Shown: positions 7,223-14,903, numbered from the stretch's first letter. The stretch: 25,180 bases of DNA from CAZFIO01 sp964519585 (GCA_964519585.1 CAZFIO010000008.1:1-25180); one strand, 5' to 3'. Notes: generated by a model not told the origin, from the sequence alone. Numbers and translations are program-made.

Positions 7223-8079
7223 TATCTTTCCCCCCTAATATAAAATAGCATTATATCTTCCAAGTTTACTGAATCAAGGGTTAGGCCCTTGTATTTCATC
7301 TGAGCCCTCTCCTTATTGGAAATCAATATTTCATAACCAAATTGATTTTTCCTATAGCCTATTATATCCATCTTATCCATTTTGTTAAAGTCTTCCTTTC
7401 CACACTTTATTATTCCATAGTCATTTATCAGAGCATCCTTATTTTCAGTAAGTATTAGTTCTCCCTTATGTATAAAGGTAATATAGTCTGCTATCTTGTC
7501 TAAATCACTAGTTATATGGGTGGAAAAGAGAATGGACTTTTCTTCATCCTGTATAAAGTCTAAAAATATATCCAAAACTTCATTTCTAACTATAGGATCC
7601 AGTCCACTGGTTGGTTCATCTAAAATTAAAAGATCAGGCTTATGGGATAGGGCTACAGCTATGGATAGTTTCATCTTCATACCCTTGGATAAATCCCTTA
7701 TTTTTTTATTTTTTGGTAGATTAAATTGTTTTAGATAAGAAAAGAAGGTATTGTTGTCCCAACTTTTATATATATTTTCCATAACCTTTGAAATATCATT
7801 AGGATTTAAATCTATATAAAAATTGCTTTCATCCAAAACTACCCCTATCCTCTCCTTAACTTCCATTTCATTTTCAATATTATCAAGGCCAAATATCCTT
7901 ATAGATCCCTTATCCCTTTTAATTATATTTAAGATTAATTTTATGGTGGTTGTTTTACCAGCACCATTTTCCCCTACTAAGCCCATGATAGACCCCTTGG
8001 GTATATTGAAATCTATGTCCTTTAAAGTAAAGTCATTGTAATATTTAGTTAAATGTTCTATTTTCAAAATGTCACTCAA
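7222..8079 (-). CDS. ABC transporter ATP-binding protein (YtrB/BcrA-like)
   Basis: The 285-residue cytoplasmic ATPase has Walker A GENGAGKTT at 36-44, signature LSKGMKMK at 130-137, Walker B LLILDEP at 150-156 followed by TSGLDP, and the switch histidine in FSTHITSD near 188. The 80-residue C-terminal extension is typical of antibiotic or lantibiotic exporters. It begins 2 bases after the GntR gene and overlaps the permease gene by one base, the classic order regulator, ATPase, permease. Two-subunit assembly with the downstream permease is inferred from context. Confidence 0.93.
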   Translation of the reverse strand: MSDILKIEHLTKYYNDFTLKDIDFNIPKGSIMGLVGENGAGKTTTIKLILNIIKRDKGSIRIFGLDNIENEMEVKERIGVVLDESNFYIDLNPNDISKVMENIYKSWDNNTFFSYLKQFNLPKNKKIRDLSKGMKMKLSIAVALSHKPDLLILDEPTSGLDPIVRNEVLDIFLDFIQDEEKSILFSTHITSDLDKIADYITFIHKGELILTENKDALINDYGIIKCGKEDFNKMDKMDIIGYRKNQFGYEILISNKERAQMKYKGLTLDSVNLEDIMLFYIRGER

Positions 8080-8081
8080 GA

Positions 8082-8456
8082 TTATACCTCCTCATACAGA
8101 GTTTTTAGGATTTCTATTAATTCTTCTAGTTTTATTCCACTACTTCTGGCTATATCCACTGTTTTCATCAAATGTTCTTCTGCTCTGCGGAATTGTTCTT
8201 CCCTAATAAATTCAAGGTTTTTACTGGCTACAAAACTCCCCCTACCAGTAACTGTTTCAATAAAATCGTCTCTTTCTAATTCCTCATAGGCTCTTTTAGT
8301 GGTTATAACACTTATCCTAAGTTCCTTAGCTAATACTCTCATAGATGGAAGGGCGTCCCCTTCCTCAAGAATACCAGACATTATCATATCCTTAATTTGA
8401 GATGCAATTTGCTCATAGATTGGTTTTTTGCTTGAATTGCTTATAATTATATCCAT
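8082..8456 (-). CDS. GntR-family transcriptional regulator, YtrA type
   Basis: The 124-residue protein has the winged helix of GntR regulators at about 8-75 (PIYEQIASQIKDMIMSGILE, then LRISVITTKRAYEELE and VTGRGSFVA) and only a short helical tail, which defines the YtrA subgroup. I start it at the ATG at 8456. A longer frame from 8471 would place the ribosome site AAAGGTGG (8461-8468) inside the coding region, and family members align to MDIIISNSSKKPIYEQ. The promoter and a dyad over the transcript start lie just upstream, so it probably represses its own ABC exporter operon until an inducer appears. Confidence 0.92.
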   Translation of the reverse strand: MDIIISNSSKKPIYEQIASQIKDMIMSGILEEGDALPSMRVLAKELRISVITTKRAYEELERDDFIETVTGRGSFVASKNLEFIREEQFRRAEEHLMKTVDIARSSGIKLEELIEILKTLYEEV

Positions 8457-8480
8457 AAAACCACCTTTCATCCTAAATAA

Positions 8481-8529
8481 TGTATATATACTATATGCAC
8501 ACTATACTAGCTTTATTATTATATGTCAA
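8481..8529 (-). promoter_or_regulatory. Promoter and operator of the GntR/ABC operon
   Basis: TTGACA (8524-8529), a 17-base spacer and TATAGT (8501-8506) form a strong sigma-A promoter on the minus strand. A 21-bp imperfect palindrome (8481-8501, outer TGT/ACA, 8 of 10 pairs matched) begins at the -10 box and covers the likely start of transcription, as expected for a YtrA-type operator. Confidence 0.8.
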
Positions 8530-8585
8530 TATATTTTTAAAATTTATTTATATATATTGGCCGGCCACCGCTTTTGGACACAAAA

Positions 8586-8629
8586 ATAGTGAAGTCTTCA
8601 ACATAGATAAATCTGTCTAGCTTCACCAT
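8586..8629 (-). terminator. Hairpin terminator upstream of the GntR/ABC promoter
   Basis: ATAGTGAAG (8586-8594) pairs with CTTCACCAT (8621-8629) with one G-T pair, and T runs follow on both strands. It would isolate the GntR promoter from transcripts arriving from the sigma-factor operon. Confidence 0.6.
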
Positions 8630-8662
8630 CTTTTTGGGTTATTTATTAATATTAATAAGGAT

Positions 8663-9195
8663 TAGATGAAGATAAGAGGAAGAGAACGATAGTCTAACAA
8701 TAGTCAAGCTGTAGCCAAGCAATGGTCAAACAATTGTAAATGCTTGTGTAGAGGCAATCTTTGTCCTATAAATCTTTATATATGTAGGGGCAGACCTGTG
8801 TGTCTGTCCGAGGTAGAAGTTTGTTCGTAGGGAAGGACCTCAGTGTCCTTCCACACCCCTAGTCTTTTAAAGGTTTGGAAGGGTACAGAGACCCTTCCCT
8901 ACATACGATAAAAGCATAAATCTTGTTGTTCATAATTCTCCTTAACAGAAATAAAGCTATGAAAAGATAAGAATAAATATTTAAAAAAGGAGCTCCATTT
9001 AGAAGATTTGATTAGAAGTATTCACTAAATAAAAAATTTGGGAGAGCTCCACTGTTTGAGCGTAGCGAGTTTGGAGCTCTAATTTTTTATGTGTGACTAT
9101 ACTTCCCCAAATCTGGAATTGGGGATACGTTTTAAATATTTATTCGAACATGTCTGGGTAGAATTAGTTACACATTTTTCTCCTTATGCGACTTA
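8663..9195. repeat. MITE-like repeat, copy A, with degenerate 11-nt tandem repeats
   Basis: No gene is present between 8530 and 9247; this repeat fills most of that gap. From 8663, a terminal-repeat-like segment is followed by five degenerate 11-mers (8687-8741; the clearest is CAATAGTCAAG), then nested palindromes on GTAGGGAAGG (8828-8905). The first 30 bases match copy B (13319-13348) at 21 positions. A candidate right end at 9175-9195 is inverted relative to the left end of copy B (16 of 21). Another partial end, TAATTCTCCTTA, occurs at 8933-8944. A separate folded element (8971-9145) appears to be nested inside. Confidence 0.55.
8971..9145. repeat. 175-bp folded element with long inverted ends
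   Basis: The ends GAATAAATATTTAAAA (8971-8986) and its exact complement (9130-9145) form 16 bp. Inside, ATAAAAAATT (9029-9038) pairs with 9081-9090, and AGAGCTCCA (9043-9051) pairs with TGGAGCTCT (9072-9080), enclosing GAGCGTAGCGAG at the tip. The long, centred fold fits a MITE or a structured RNA. No coding frame is present. Confidence 0.6.
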
Positions 9196-9247
9196 AGCTG
9201 AGAGGGGAGCAGCAAACTTATTCTAGATTGAATCCTGGCCCCCTAAA

Positions 9248-10744
9248 CTAATCTATAATCTCATATTTTATATCCTTGTCTATCTCCTTCCTACCTAGAG
9301 ACTCATAGGTAGTATAGTGGTTCTTATAATTATTGCTGAAATTAAATCCTCCTACTCCCATCAATTCCTCTGCTCTCTTGTATGGGATTCTTATAGGAAA
9401 AGCCTGGTGTAAATAATTGAAAGAGTGGGGCATGAAATACATATCTAATAGCATGGTCCCATAACGGTAAAAAATATATCCACCTTGTTCTCGAGATCCC
9501 GCTGGGAAGCTTAGTGAAGCCTTAATCACTTTTGCCTCATAAACCCCAAACATAGAATTTACCTCTACCTCTTCCAGGCTAATTCTTGGAAAATCCCCTA
9601 CATAGTCCTTATCTTTTTTCTTATAAAATAAACCACTGGAAATTAGCTCTTTCTTTTCAACCTCATCATTACCTGATATCATAAGTCCATCCTGCCAGAG
9701 GGGCCTCCCTCCTGTCCATTTAAAATACTGCATGACATAGAGGGTGTTTTCAGGCATTTCTATATAGATGGTTGATGATTCTATATTCTTTTTTCCTGCT
9801 TCATAAGTGTAGCTAACCTGTTTACTATATCCATAGTCCTCAATATGCTCACTCTCTTTTGCATCAAACATTAGCAGGTCATTAACCACCTCTACATTTA
9901 TTGCACCCTTCAGTTTTTCTACATCCACATCACTTAGATATTGTAGGGCTTCCTTGGGGTATCCCATGCTTAATAAATCTTCCCTAAGAATACTAGTCTC
10001 AGGTTTACTAAATTCATGGGCTTCTAGTCTAAGGTGGTTAAAAAATATATTAAGGCCCAGACTAATTACAAAGACTAATAGGAAATATGTCCATCCAAGG
10101 GTCTGATCATTTATCTTTACAGGTGAATTTTTTAAACTATAGCCTACTTCACCTAGTTGATCACTAATAGATATTAAAGAACGAATTATTAGTATATAAA
10201 ATATCATCATAGGGATAAATATTAGCCAGCTACTAGATATGGGAGAAATAGCTATTATAGTTGATAGGAACGACCAAAGTGTTGCCCAAAGTAAGGGTGA
10301 TTCTTCCATGATTTTTCCTGACTTTTCATAGACATTCTTTAATGCTATATGAAAAATTGGAAACATTGAAATATGGAAAATCACTAGGGTGATGGTTAAA
10401 GGTGACAATTCATTCCCAAAACTCCCCAAAGGTGTGCTTATAGCAACCATGTCATATAAGTGTAAAGCTAACCTGACCATGGACATTAACCATAGGGTTT
10501 TAAAGTATTTATTCTCCCTCCTAAGGCTCCTAAAGCCAAGATAGATTTGAGCACTTCCCAAGGTTGGTAAAATATAATGAAGAAATAGAAAATTTAATTT
10601 TATGCTTGTTAAGATTAGTCCCCAGATTATCAATCCTAGGGGTCTAGACCAGGGGTTAATTTCCTGGATTTCTCCTTCTAGGGGGATTATTTCCCTTAAT
10701 TCCTCTATTAGACTTTGATCAAATTGCTTATCCATATCCTTCAT
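9248..10744 (-). CDS. Polytopic membrane protein, probable anti-sigma factor for the upstream ECF sigma
   Basis: The 498-residue protein has a short cytoplasmic N-terminus (about 1-35, acidic, SLIEELREIIPLEGEIQEIN), about six or seven membrane helices between 36 and 236 (about 36-59, 83-103, 115-137, 151-168, 173-193, 217-236), and a large C-terminal domain of about 260 residues that is probably outside the cell. The C-terminal part contains LLSMGYPKEALQYLSDVDVE at 257-276 and aromatic-rich strands. It has no zinc anti-sigma HxxxCxxC motif. The gene overlaps the sigma-factor gene (ATGA) and has AGGAGGTGA ahead, so co-production is clear. Sequestering the sigma factor and sensing an envelope signal is inferred from this arrangement, not from a recognised domain. 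Confidence 0.8.
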   Translation of the reverse strand: MKDMDKQFDQSLIEELREIIPLEGEIQEINPWSRPLGLIIWGLILTSIKLNFLFLHYILPTLGSAQIYLGFRSLRRENKYFKTLWLMSMVRLALHLYDMVAISTPLGSFGNELSPLTITLVIFHISMFPIFHIALKNVYEKSGKIMEESPLLWATLWSFLSTIIAISPISSSWLIFIPMMIFYILIIRSLISISDQLGEVGYSLKNSPVKINDQTLGWTYFLLVFVISLGLNIFFNHLRLEAHEFSKPETSILREDLLSMGYPKEALQYLSDVDVEKLKGAINVEVVNDLLMFDAKESEHIEDYGYSKQVSYTYEAGKKNIESSTIYIEMPENTLYVMQYFKWTGGRPLWQDGLMISGNDEVEKKELISSGLFYKKKDKDYVGDFPRISLEEVEVNSMFGVYEAKVIKASLSFPAGSREQGGYIFYRYGTMLLDMYFMPHSFNYLHQAFPIRIPYKRAEELMGVGGFNFSNNYKNHYTTYESLGRKEIDKDIKYEIID

Positions 10745-11268
10745 GAAAAATCACCTCCTAGTTTTTTCTGTAATTTCTTTCTTATCCTATATAATCTTCC
10801 CTCTACTGACCTTTCTGTAAGGCCTAGCTCTGCTGCTATTTGGTTTGTTTTCTGTAGGTAATAATACTTCCGGTAAAATATATGCTGTTCATCAGGTGCA
10901 AGGCTGGATATTGCTTCTTTTATTTCATCACTTCTTTCATATTTAAGAACAATATCCTCTGTAGAATATTGACTGGTAAATTCATCTCTGATTTCTTCAT
11001 GTTGATTTTGCTTCTTTTTTAAGTAGTTCAGGGCTGTATTTCGTGAAATAACTGTAATCCAGCTAGTAAATTTGCCTTTTTCTATGGAATAGCTATCAAT
11101 AGACTTCCATATTTTCATGTAAATATCGTTAATACATTCTTCAATTTCTTCAAGATCCTGCAAAATCCCCCCAAGTATATAATATATAAGGCCAGAGTAT
11201 CTTTCCATAAATAAATCCAATCCCTGGTCATCTTGATTTCTTAGAAGCTGAATAATTTCATTTTCCAT
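10741..11268 (-). CDS. ECF-type RNA polymerase sigma factor
   Basis: At 175 residues this has the ECF size and architecture. Region 2 spans about 10-85: DLEEIEECINDIYMKIWKSI is the region 2.1-2.2 helix pair and KGKFTSWITVISRNTALNYL is regions 2.3-2.4. Region 4 is at about 112-170 (ISSLAPDEQHIFYRKYYYLQ, then AAELGLTERSVEGRLYRIRK). It directs RNA polymerase to a small regulon, usually including its own operon. GGAGGTGA precedes the ATG by about 6 bases. TATAAT lies at 11290-11295 but lacks a normal -35 partner. The downstream membrane gene overlaps it and is the likely partner anti-sigma factor. Confidence 0.93.
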   Translation of the reverse strand: MENEIIQLLRNQDDQGLDLFMERYSGLIYYILGGILQDLEEIEECINDIYMKIWKSIDSYSIEKGKFTSWITVISRNTALNYLKKKQNQHEEIRDEFTSQYSTEDIVLKYERSDEIKEAISSLAPDEQHIFYRKYYYLQKTNQIAAELGLTERSVEGRLYRIRKKLQKKLGGDFS

Positions 11269-11348
11269 ACCTTCACCTCCCTCTCACTATATTATACAAG
11301 CTAAACATGAAAATCCCACGATTTATATTTAAATTGAGCATAAAAAAA

Positions 11349-11388
11349 CTTCCACCAGTAGATTTATTTATGATTTAGCTGGTGGAAG
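11349..11388 (-). terminator. Rho-independent terminator of the TetR/FMN/flavodoxin operon
   Basis: CTTCCACCAG (11349-11358) pairs perfectly with CTGGTGGAAG (11379-11388), and seven T follow on the minus strand. It is 90 bases beyond the flavodoxin stop. Confidence 0.85.
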
Positions 11389-11477
11389 CAAAAGTCTTCC
11401 TTCCTAATTTATATATGATGATTTCCCATTATTGGTTATTTTAAAATACATTAATAATCAAGCCTTTATAAATATCC

Positions 11478-12011
11478 TTAAACTTCTAAAAATAATAATA
11501 AAGGTTTTATAGTACTTTTGTCAGTAAAATCTACCCTTTCCCCATATGTAGCTAAAAGTTGTCTATCATCATCCGTCAATTCATTAGGATCCTTTCTGGA
11601 AATCCCCATCTTCAGCATTGCCATCATGGATTTATGAACTATTCCCAGTTCTTTATAATCAATCCCACCTCGAAAATGGAAAAAGCTTATATGATCACGC
11701 ATCTCATTTGTAAAAGCTTTTTCGATAATGGGAAGAAAAACCTCCTCCCTATCAGTTGAAGCTAGTCCTACAGTAAAAACTATTATTCTTTTATTTCTTA
11801 AAGCCTCAAAGTTTTTACTTATAATAGAAATTCCTGCAATTCCACTTGCATATAATCCACCACCATAAATAATAGTATCATACTCCATTAGCATCTTAGT
11901 ATTTACTTCTGACCATTCAAAACAATCTGCTTTAGCATCTTCGGCCATCCACTGGGCGTACCTTTTAGTTGAACCATATTTAGACTTATATACTACTACT
12001 ATATTATTTAT
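11478..12011 (-). CDS. Flavodoxin-domain protein with an apparent ATA start codon
   Basis: The complete domain is encoded from an ATA at 12009-12011: MNNIVVVYKSKYGSTKRYAQ, in which SKYGSTKRY (about 10-18) is the FMN-phosphate loop. Then come DTIIYGGGLYASGI, IVFTVGLA and FHFRGGIDYKELG, as in the HemG/flavodoxin_5 group of Clostridia (177 residues). An in-frame TGA lies at 12018-12020, and between it and the first ATG (11948) there is no ATG, GTG or TTG that keeps the loop except GTA-type codons. AAGGAG (12021-12026) is 9 bases from the ATA. Either ATA is used as a start or the normal start was mutated and translation is lost or reduced. The product would carry electrons or reduce a partner with FMN; the preceding gene encodes an FMN-binding protein. 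Confidence 0.8.
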   Translation of the reverse strand: MNNIVVVYKSKYGSTKRYAQWMAEDAKADCFEWSEVNTKMLMEYDTIIYGGGLYASGIAGISIISKNFEALRNKRIIVFTVGLASTDREEVFLPIIEKAFTNEMRDHISFFHFRGGIDYKELGIVHKSMMAMLKMGISRKDPNELTDDDRQLLATYGERVDFTDKSTIKPLLLFLEV

Positions 12012-12049
12012 ATATCCTCACTCCTTATATTTATATTTGCTTTAATCAT

Positions 12050-12454
12050 TCATTTAACTTTTACATTTTCATTTATTAAGGCATTTTCTATTGATTTAAG
12101 GTAAGCTTTAGATGTGACTGTAGCCTCTGATATGACATCTACCTTAGTATTTTGTGATTCAATAACTTTGTTGAATAATTCCTCTCTTACATGGTCCTTT
12201 ACAAAAGTAACATCATCTTCTATATTGATTTTTGCAATTTTATGGTCTTCCACAGTAACTCTTAACTGGTTTGACCATCTTCCAAAATCATACTTTCCAC
12301 TATACACCCCATCATTTAGGCCTGATATATCCACCCCATCTACTTCAATATTTTTACCTTCCTTAAGTCCTTTAGATATATAAAGTATCCCGCCTGTAAA
12401 AACCAGTATAAATGCAAGTAGTATTGTTATCATTATTTTGAATTTTCTTTTCAA
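12050..12454 (-). CDS. Membrane-anchored FMN-binding domain protein
   Basis: The 134-residue protein has one N-terminal membrane anchor (about 7-27) followed by an exported FMN_bind domain: DGVYSGKYDFGRWSNQLRVT at about 48-67 and DVISEATVTSKAYLKSIENA at 106-125. The D-x-x-S-x-A-T pattern ending at T112 matches the site where FMN is linked to threonine in NqrC/RnfG-type domains, although the usual Gly is Glu here. It starts with TTG at 12454, overlapping the TetR stop (TTGA), with AAGGAGGGG ahead. It probably takes part in extracytoplasmic electron transfer, perhaps with the downstream flavodoxin. No ApbE-type flavin transferase gene is in the window. Confidence 0.85.
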   Translation of the reverse strand: MKRKFKIMITILLAFILVFTGGILYISKGLKEGKNIEVDGVDISGLNDGVYSGKYDFGRWSNQLRVTVEDHKIAKINIEDDVTFVKDHVREELFNKVIESQNTKVDVISEATVTSKAYLKSIENALINENVKVK

Positions 12455-13098
12455 TCCTTCCCCTCCTTCCTGATTACTGTATTTCCATTAGCTATTCTTA
12501 AAACAATTTCATTTGTATAGTAATTAATCAAATTCTCTCTTTGTTCATTATCAATATTTTTTTCTACTATTAGCTTTAGAATAAGGCCTAATGTAGATAC
12601 TGCAATTATTTGAGCAGTTAATTCAACTGTAGATTCATCTACTTCCTTATCCATATACATTGCCTTTAAGCATTGGTGTAGTGAAGATAAGGCAGGCTTT
12701 GCTTTTGAAGCACCCTCAAATAATAAGGATGTATGTTCTAATGCTATTTGTGATTGATTTAACTGAGCTGCCATAAATTCCTCTGGCATTTTAAGGGCCA
12801 CCCTTATATAATTTTCAGTCATTTTTACTAACCTTTCTTCAGGGGAACTAGCTTCTATTTCCATGGAAGATACGGCTGATACAATCTTTTTATATCCCCT
12901 TTTCATTATAAGGTTCAATATCTCCTCTTTATCCTGGAAATAATGGTAAATTATTGAGGGGGAATAGTCAATTTTTTTTGCTATCTTTCTTATTGATAGA
13001 TTGTCAAATCCTTCACTAGCAATGATATCACTTGCTGCAGAAAGTATAAGTTCTTTCATCTCCTCTATCTCTCTGCCCCTTCTGGTCTCTGCAGTCAT
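12451..13098 (-). CDS. TetR-family transcriptional regulator
   Basis: The 215-residue protein has a TetR helix-turn-helix at about 16-62 (SIRKIAKKIDYSPSIIYHYF followed by DKEEIL) and a variable helical ligand-binding domain. It is the first gene of an operon with the FMN-binding protein (4-base overlap) and the flavodoxin. AAGGAG lies 7 bases before the ATG at 13098. A consensus promoter with a palindrome at its start point precedes the gene, which argues for autorepression relieved by an unknown ligand. Confidence 0.93.
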   Translation of the reverse strand: MTAETRRGREIEEMKELILSAASDIIASEGFDNLSIRKIAKKIDYSPSIIYHYFQDKEEILNLIMKRGYKKIVSAVSSMEIEASSPEERLVKMTENYIRVALKMPEEFMAAQLNQSQIALEHTSLLFEGASKAKPALSSLHQCLKAMYMDKEVDESTVELTAQIIAVSTLGLILKLIVEKNIDNEQRENLINYYTNEIVLRIANGNTVIRKEGKD

Positions 13099-13138
13099 TG
13101 TTTCACTCCTTAATTCGATTTAACATCGTTTGGTAATT

Positions 13139-13186
13139 GAACAGTGTTCTATGGTAAAATATAACACTCAAGGTGACTAATGTCAA
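13139..13186 (-). promoter_or_regulatory. Promoter and TetR operator
   Basis: TTGACA (13181-13186), 17 bases, TATATT (13158-13163) on the minus strand. The palindrome GAACAGTGTTC (13139-13149) lies a few bases downstream of the expected transcript start, a usual place for a TetR operator. Confidence 0.8.
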
Positions 13187-13212
13187 TATGAAATTTAGAC
13201 TTTCTTAAATTT

Positions 13213-13253
13213 AATAGCACCTAAGGATTTATCATATATCCTAAGGTGCTATT
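13213..13253. terminator. Hairpin terminator between the serpin and TetR units
   Basis: A 16-bp stem with one mismatch (13213-13228 with 13238-13253). The U tract is short on either strand (TTTT on plus), so termination strength is uncertain; it is the only candidate end for the serpin transcript. Confidence 0.55.
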
Positions 13254-13319
13254 TTAATGAAATTATCCTTTATTGACCCAATTTATCAATAAATATCTTT
13301 TAGGTTTTTCCCAAATCAT

Positions 13320-13518
13320 TAATGAGCATAAGGAGAATTAAACGATAGTCAAACAATAGATAAACAATAGTCAAGCAATAGTCTAGCGATTGTTTTTGGG
13401 GTCCGGCTTTGGGGTCGGCGGGCGACCGCAGGTCGCCCCTACAATTTAAACCATGACATGCTCGTAGGGGCTAGCTTTGCTGGCCCGCTGGGTCGCCTAA
13501 TTCTCCAAATGTTCATTA
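13320..13518. repeat. MITE-like repeat, copy B, with 21-bp terminal inverted repeats
   Basis: The ends at 13320-13340 and 13498-13518 are inverted copies that match at 18 of 21 bases (shared core GGAGAATTA). Inside are five 11-mers in tandem (13343-13397; for example CAATAGTCAAG), then GC-rich palindromes: GGCGACC/GGTCGCC (13421-13437) and GCCCCTAC/GTAGGGGC (13435-13471). The GC-rich interior contrasts with the AT-rich surroundings. No obvious target-site duplication is present. No coding frame is plausible here. Confidence 0.7.
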
Positions 13519-13550
13519 GTGTGCCAGCGATGCTAGCCTCTGCTTTCACC

Positions 13551-14837
13551 TTATTCTGCAGGATTTAAACAAATCCCCATAAATAAGATATTTTCATTGG
13601 ATGTGACTATAGCATAAACGAAGGGCCTATCAAGAATCATTTCTGCTCGTCCTTCTGGCAAGGCGCTTCCAGCGTAGTCAATTTGTGTAAATGCTGATGC
13701 CTCTACCCCTACTTCATCTATAGAAATATAGGTTCCCTGCTCTATATTGCCAATAAAAGCCATATGGTCGGTTATACCAGTAAAATCTGCATGGGCTTCA
13801 AAGGCTTCTCTTACTCCCAAAGTTTTTAAATTTTCTATTAATTTAAATTGTGACTGAAAATTAAACTTTGGTAGCTTCCAGACTACCTCTCCGTTGAACC
13901 CTTCTCCCCCTCGGAAAACTTCTTTTATCTTTTCAGCTGATGACACTAGGTCATAGGGGGAAGTCCCTTCATCTGGTAGGATAAATACCATCCTTCCACC
14001 ATTTTTCAAGCTTAAGGCTGCCCTAGTATAGTTATCGCCTATAGAGTAGCCTGCAGATCCAAAGGTCTGATTCATAAAATCCACCCTTACTTGTTCTTTA
14101 TTTAATAGGTAAAATATATCCTCCTGGGTCTTTTCCTTGTTAAATCTATTAACCCATTGGTCATAAAAATATACTGTGTTTATGATAGATAAGATCTGAT
14201 CAGGGCTTGTTTCTATTTCAGGTGCTAGGGTGCCATTGGTATTATCTGCTATCCATTTACCCATTGCATCTCCAGTTTCTTTATCTGAGAAATCCACCTT
14301 ATAAACAGAGGCGTAAAAATTATTTACTGCATTTTCTATGAAGGAATCCTTAAATACTATTTCCTGTCCTTCCATGTCATCATCCATCCAAATAGAATTG
14401 GCTATCTTTAGCTTACCAATCTTATTGTCTCTATAAAGTAATCTGTATAAATTACCAGCTTCTTCAGATAAGATTTTTCCGTTAGGCATACCAAGTAAGT
14501 CAAGTAATTCCTTCTCCGTATTAGACCTTGCTCCACTGGTTGCCAAGGCTAAGGCATAATATAGGGATAGGGGTGAATAATTGATATTTTCCTCAGCTTC
14601 CTTAAGGATTAATGAACCGGTCTTATAGGCGAAATTATTTATTGCCTCAAGGCTACTATCCTTAACTGGATTTTCCTCCCTTAATTTTCCCCTAGTGTCA
14701 TAATCATCAAAGGCATAAGCCTTTGGATATATAACCTCTCCAAGGGGCTTAGTAACCCCCTTATCAATTAGTAAATAGTTTGTGCCTATTACTAGTAATA
14801 TAGAAATAACTACAAGTAGAATACTTTTCCACTTCAT
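13551..14837 (-). CDS. Serpin (serine protease inhibitor), membrane-anchored
   Basis: The 428-residue protein has an N-terminal hydrophobic segment (about 5-24, no lipobox cysteine) followed by a complete serpin fold. Landmarks are NINYSPLSLYYALALATSGA at about 84-103, the breach/shutter region WVNRFNKEKTQ, IDEVGVEASAFTQIDYAG leading into the reactive loop, and the signature FVYAIVTSNENILFMGICLN near the end. The hinge has Gly at P15 and A-S-A at P12-P10, as in inhibitory serpins, but Val at P14 and Phe at P9 are atypical. Counting from the P17 Glu puts P1 near GSAL. It probably traps proteases at the cell surface; the target is unknown. A candidate promoter lies at 14904-14932 and a MITE-like repeat lies just after the gene. 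Confidence 0.93.
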   Translation of the reverse strand: MKWKSILLVVISILLVIGTNYLLIDKGVTKPLGEVIYPKAYAFDDYDTRGKLREENPVKDSSLEAINNFAYKTGSLILKEAEENINYSPLSLYYALALATSGARSNTEKELLDLLGMPNGKILSEEAGNLYRLLYRDNKIGKLKIANSIWMDDDMEGQEIVFKDSFIENAVNNFYASVYKVDFSDKETGDAMGKWIADNTNGTLAPEIETSPDQILSIINTVYFYDQWVNRFNKEKTQEDIFYLLNKEQVRVDFMNQTFGSAGYSIGDNYTRAALSLKNGGRMVFILPDEGTSPYDLVSSAEKIKEVFRGGEGFNGEVVWKLPKFNFQSQFKLIENLKTLGVREAFEAHADFTGITDHMAFIGNIEQGTYISIDEVGVEASAFTQIDYAGSALPEGRAEMILDRPFVYAIVTSNENILFMGICLNPAE

Positions 14838-14903
14838 TAAACCATCTCCTTTTATAGGATTTACTTAGTAAAACAATACATACCCCTTCACTAATAAAGA
14901 CAA

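Noticed and set aside
7496..8289. Plus-strand frames opposite the GntR/ABC operon
   Set aside because: They are reverse-strand shadows of genes with intact motifs on the minus strand.
8687..8741. Possible CRISPR or iteron array of 11-base units
   Set aside because: Units are contiguous, degenerate and without spacers, no cas or replication gene is near, and the same run occurs in a second repeat copy; it is part of a MITE-like element.
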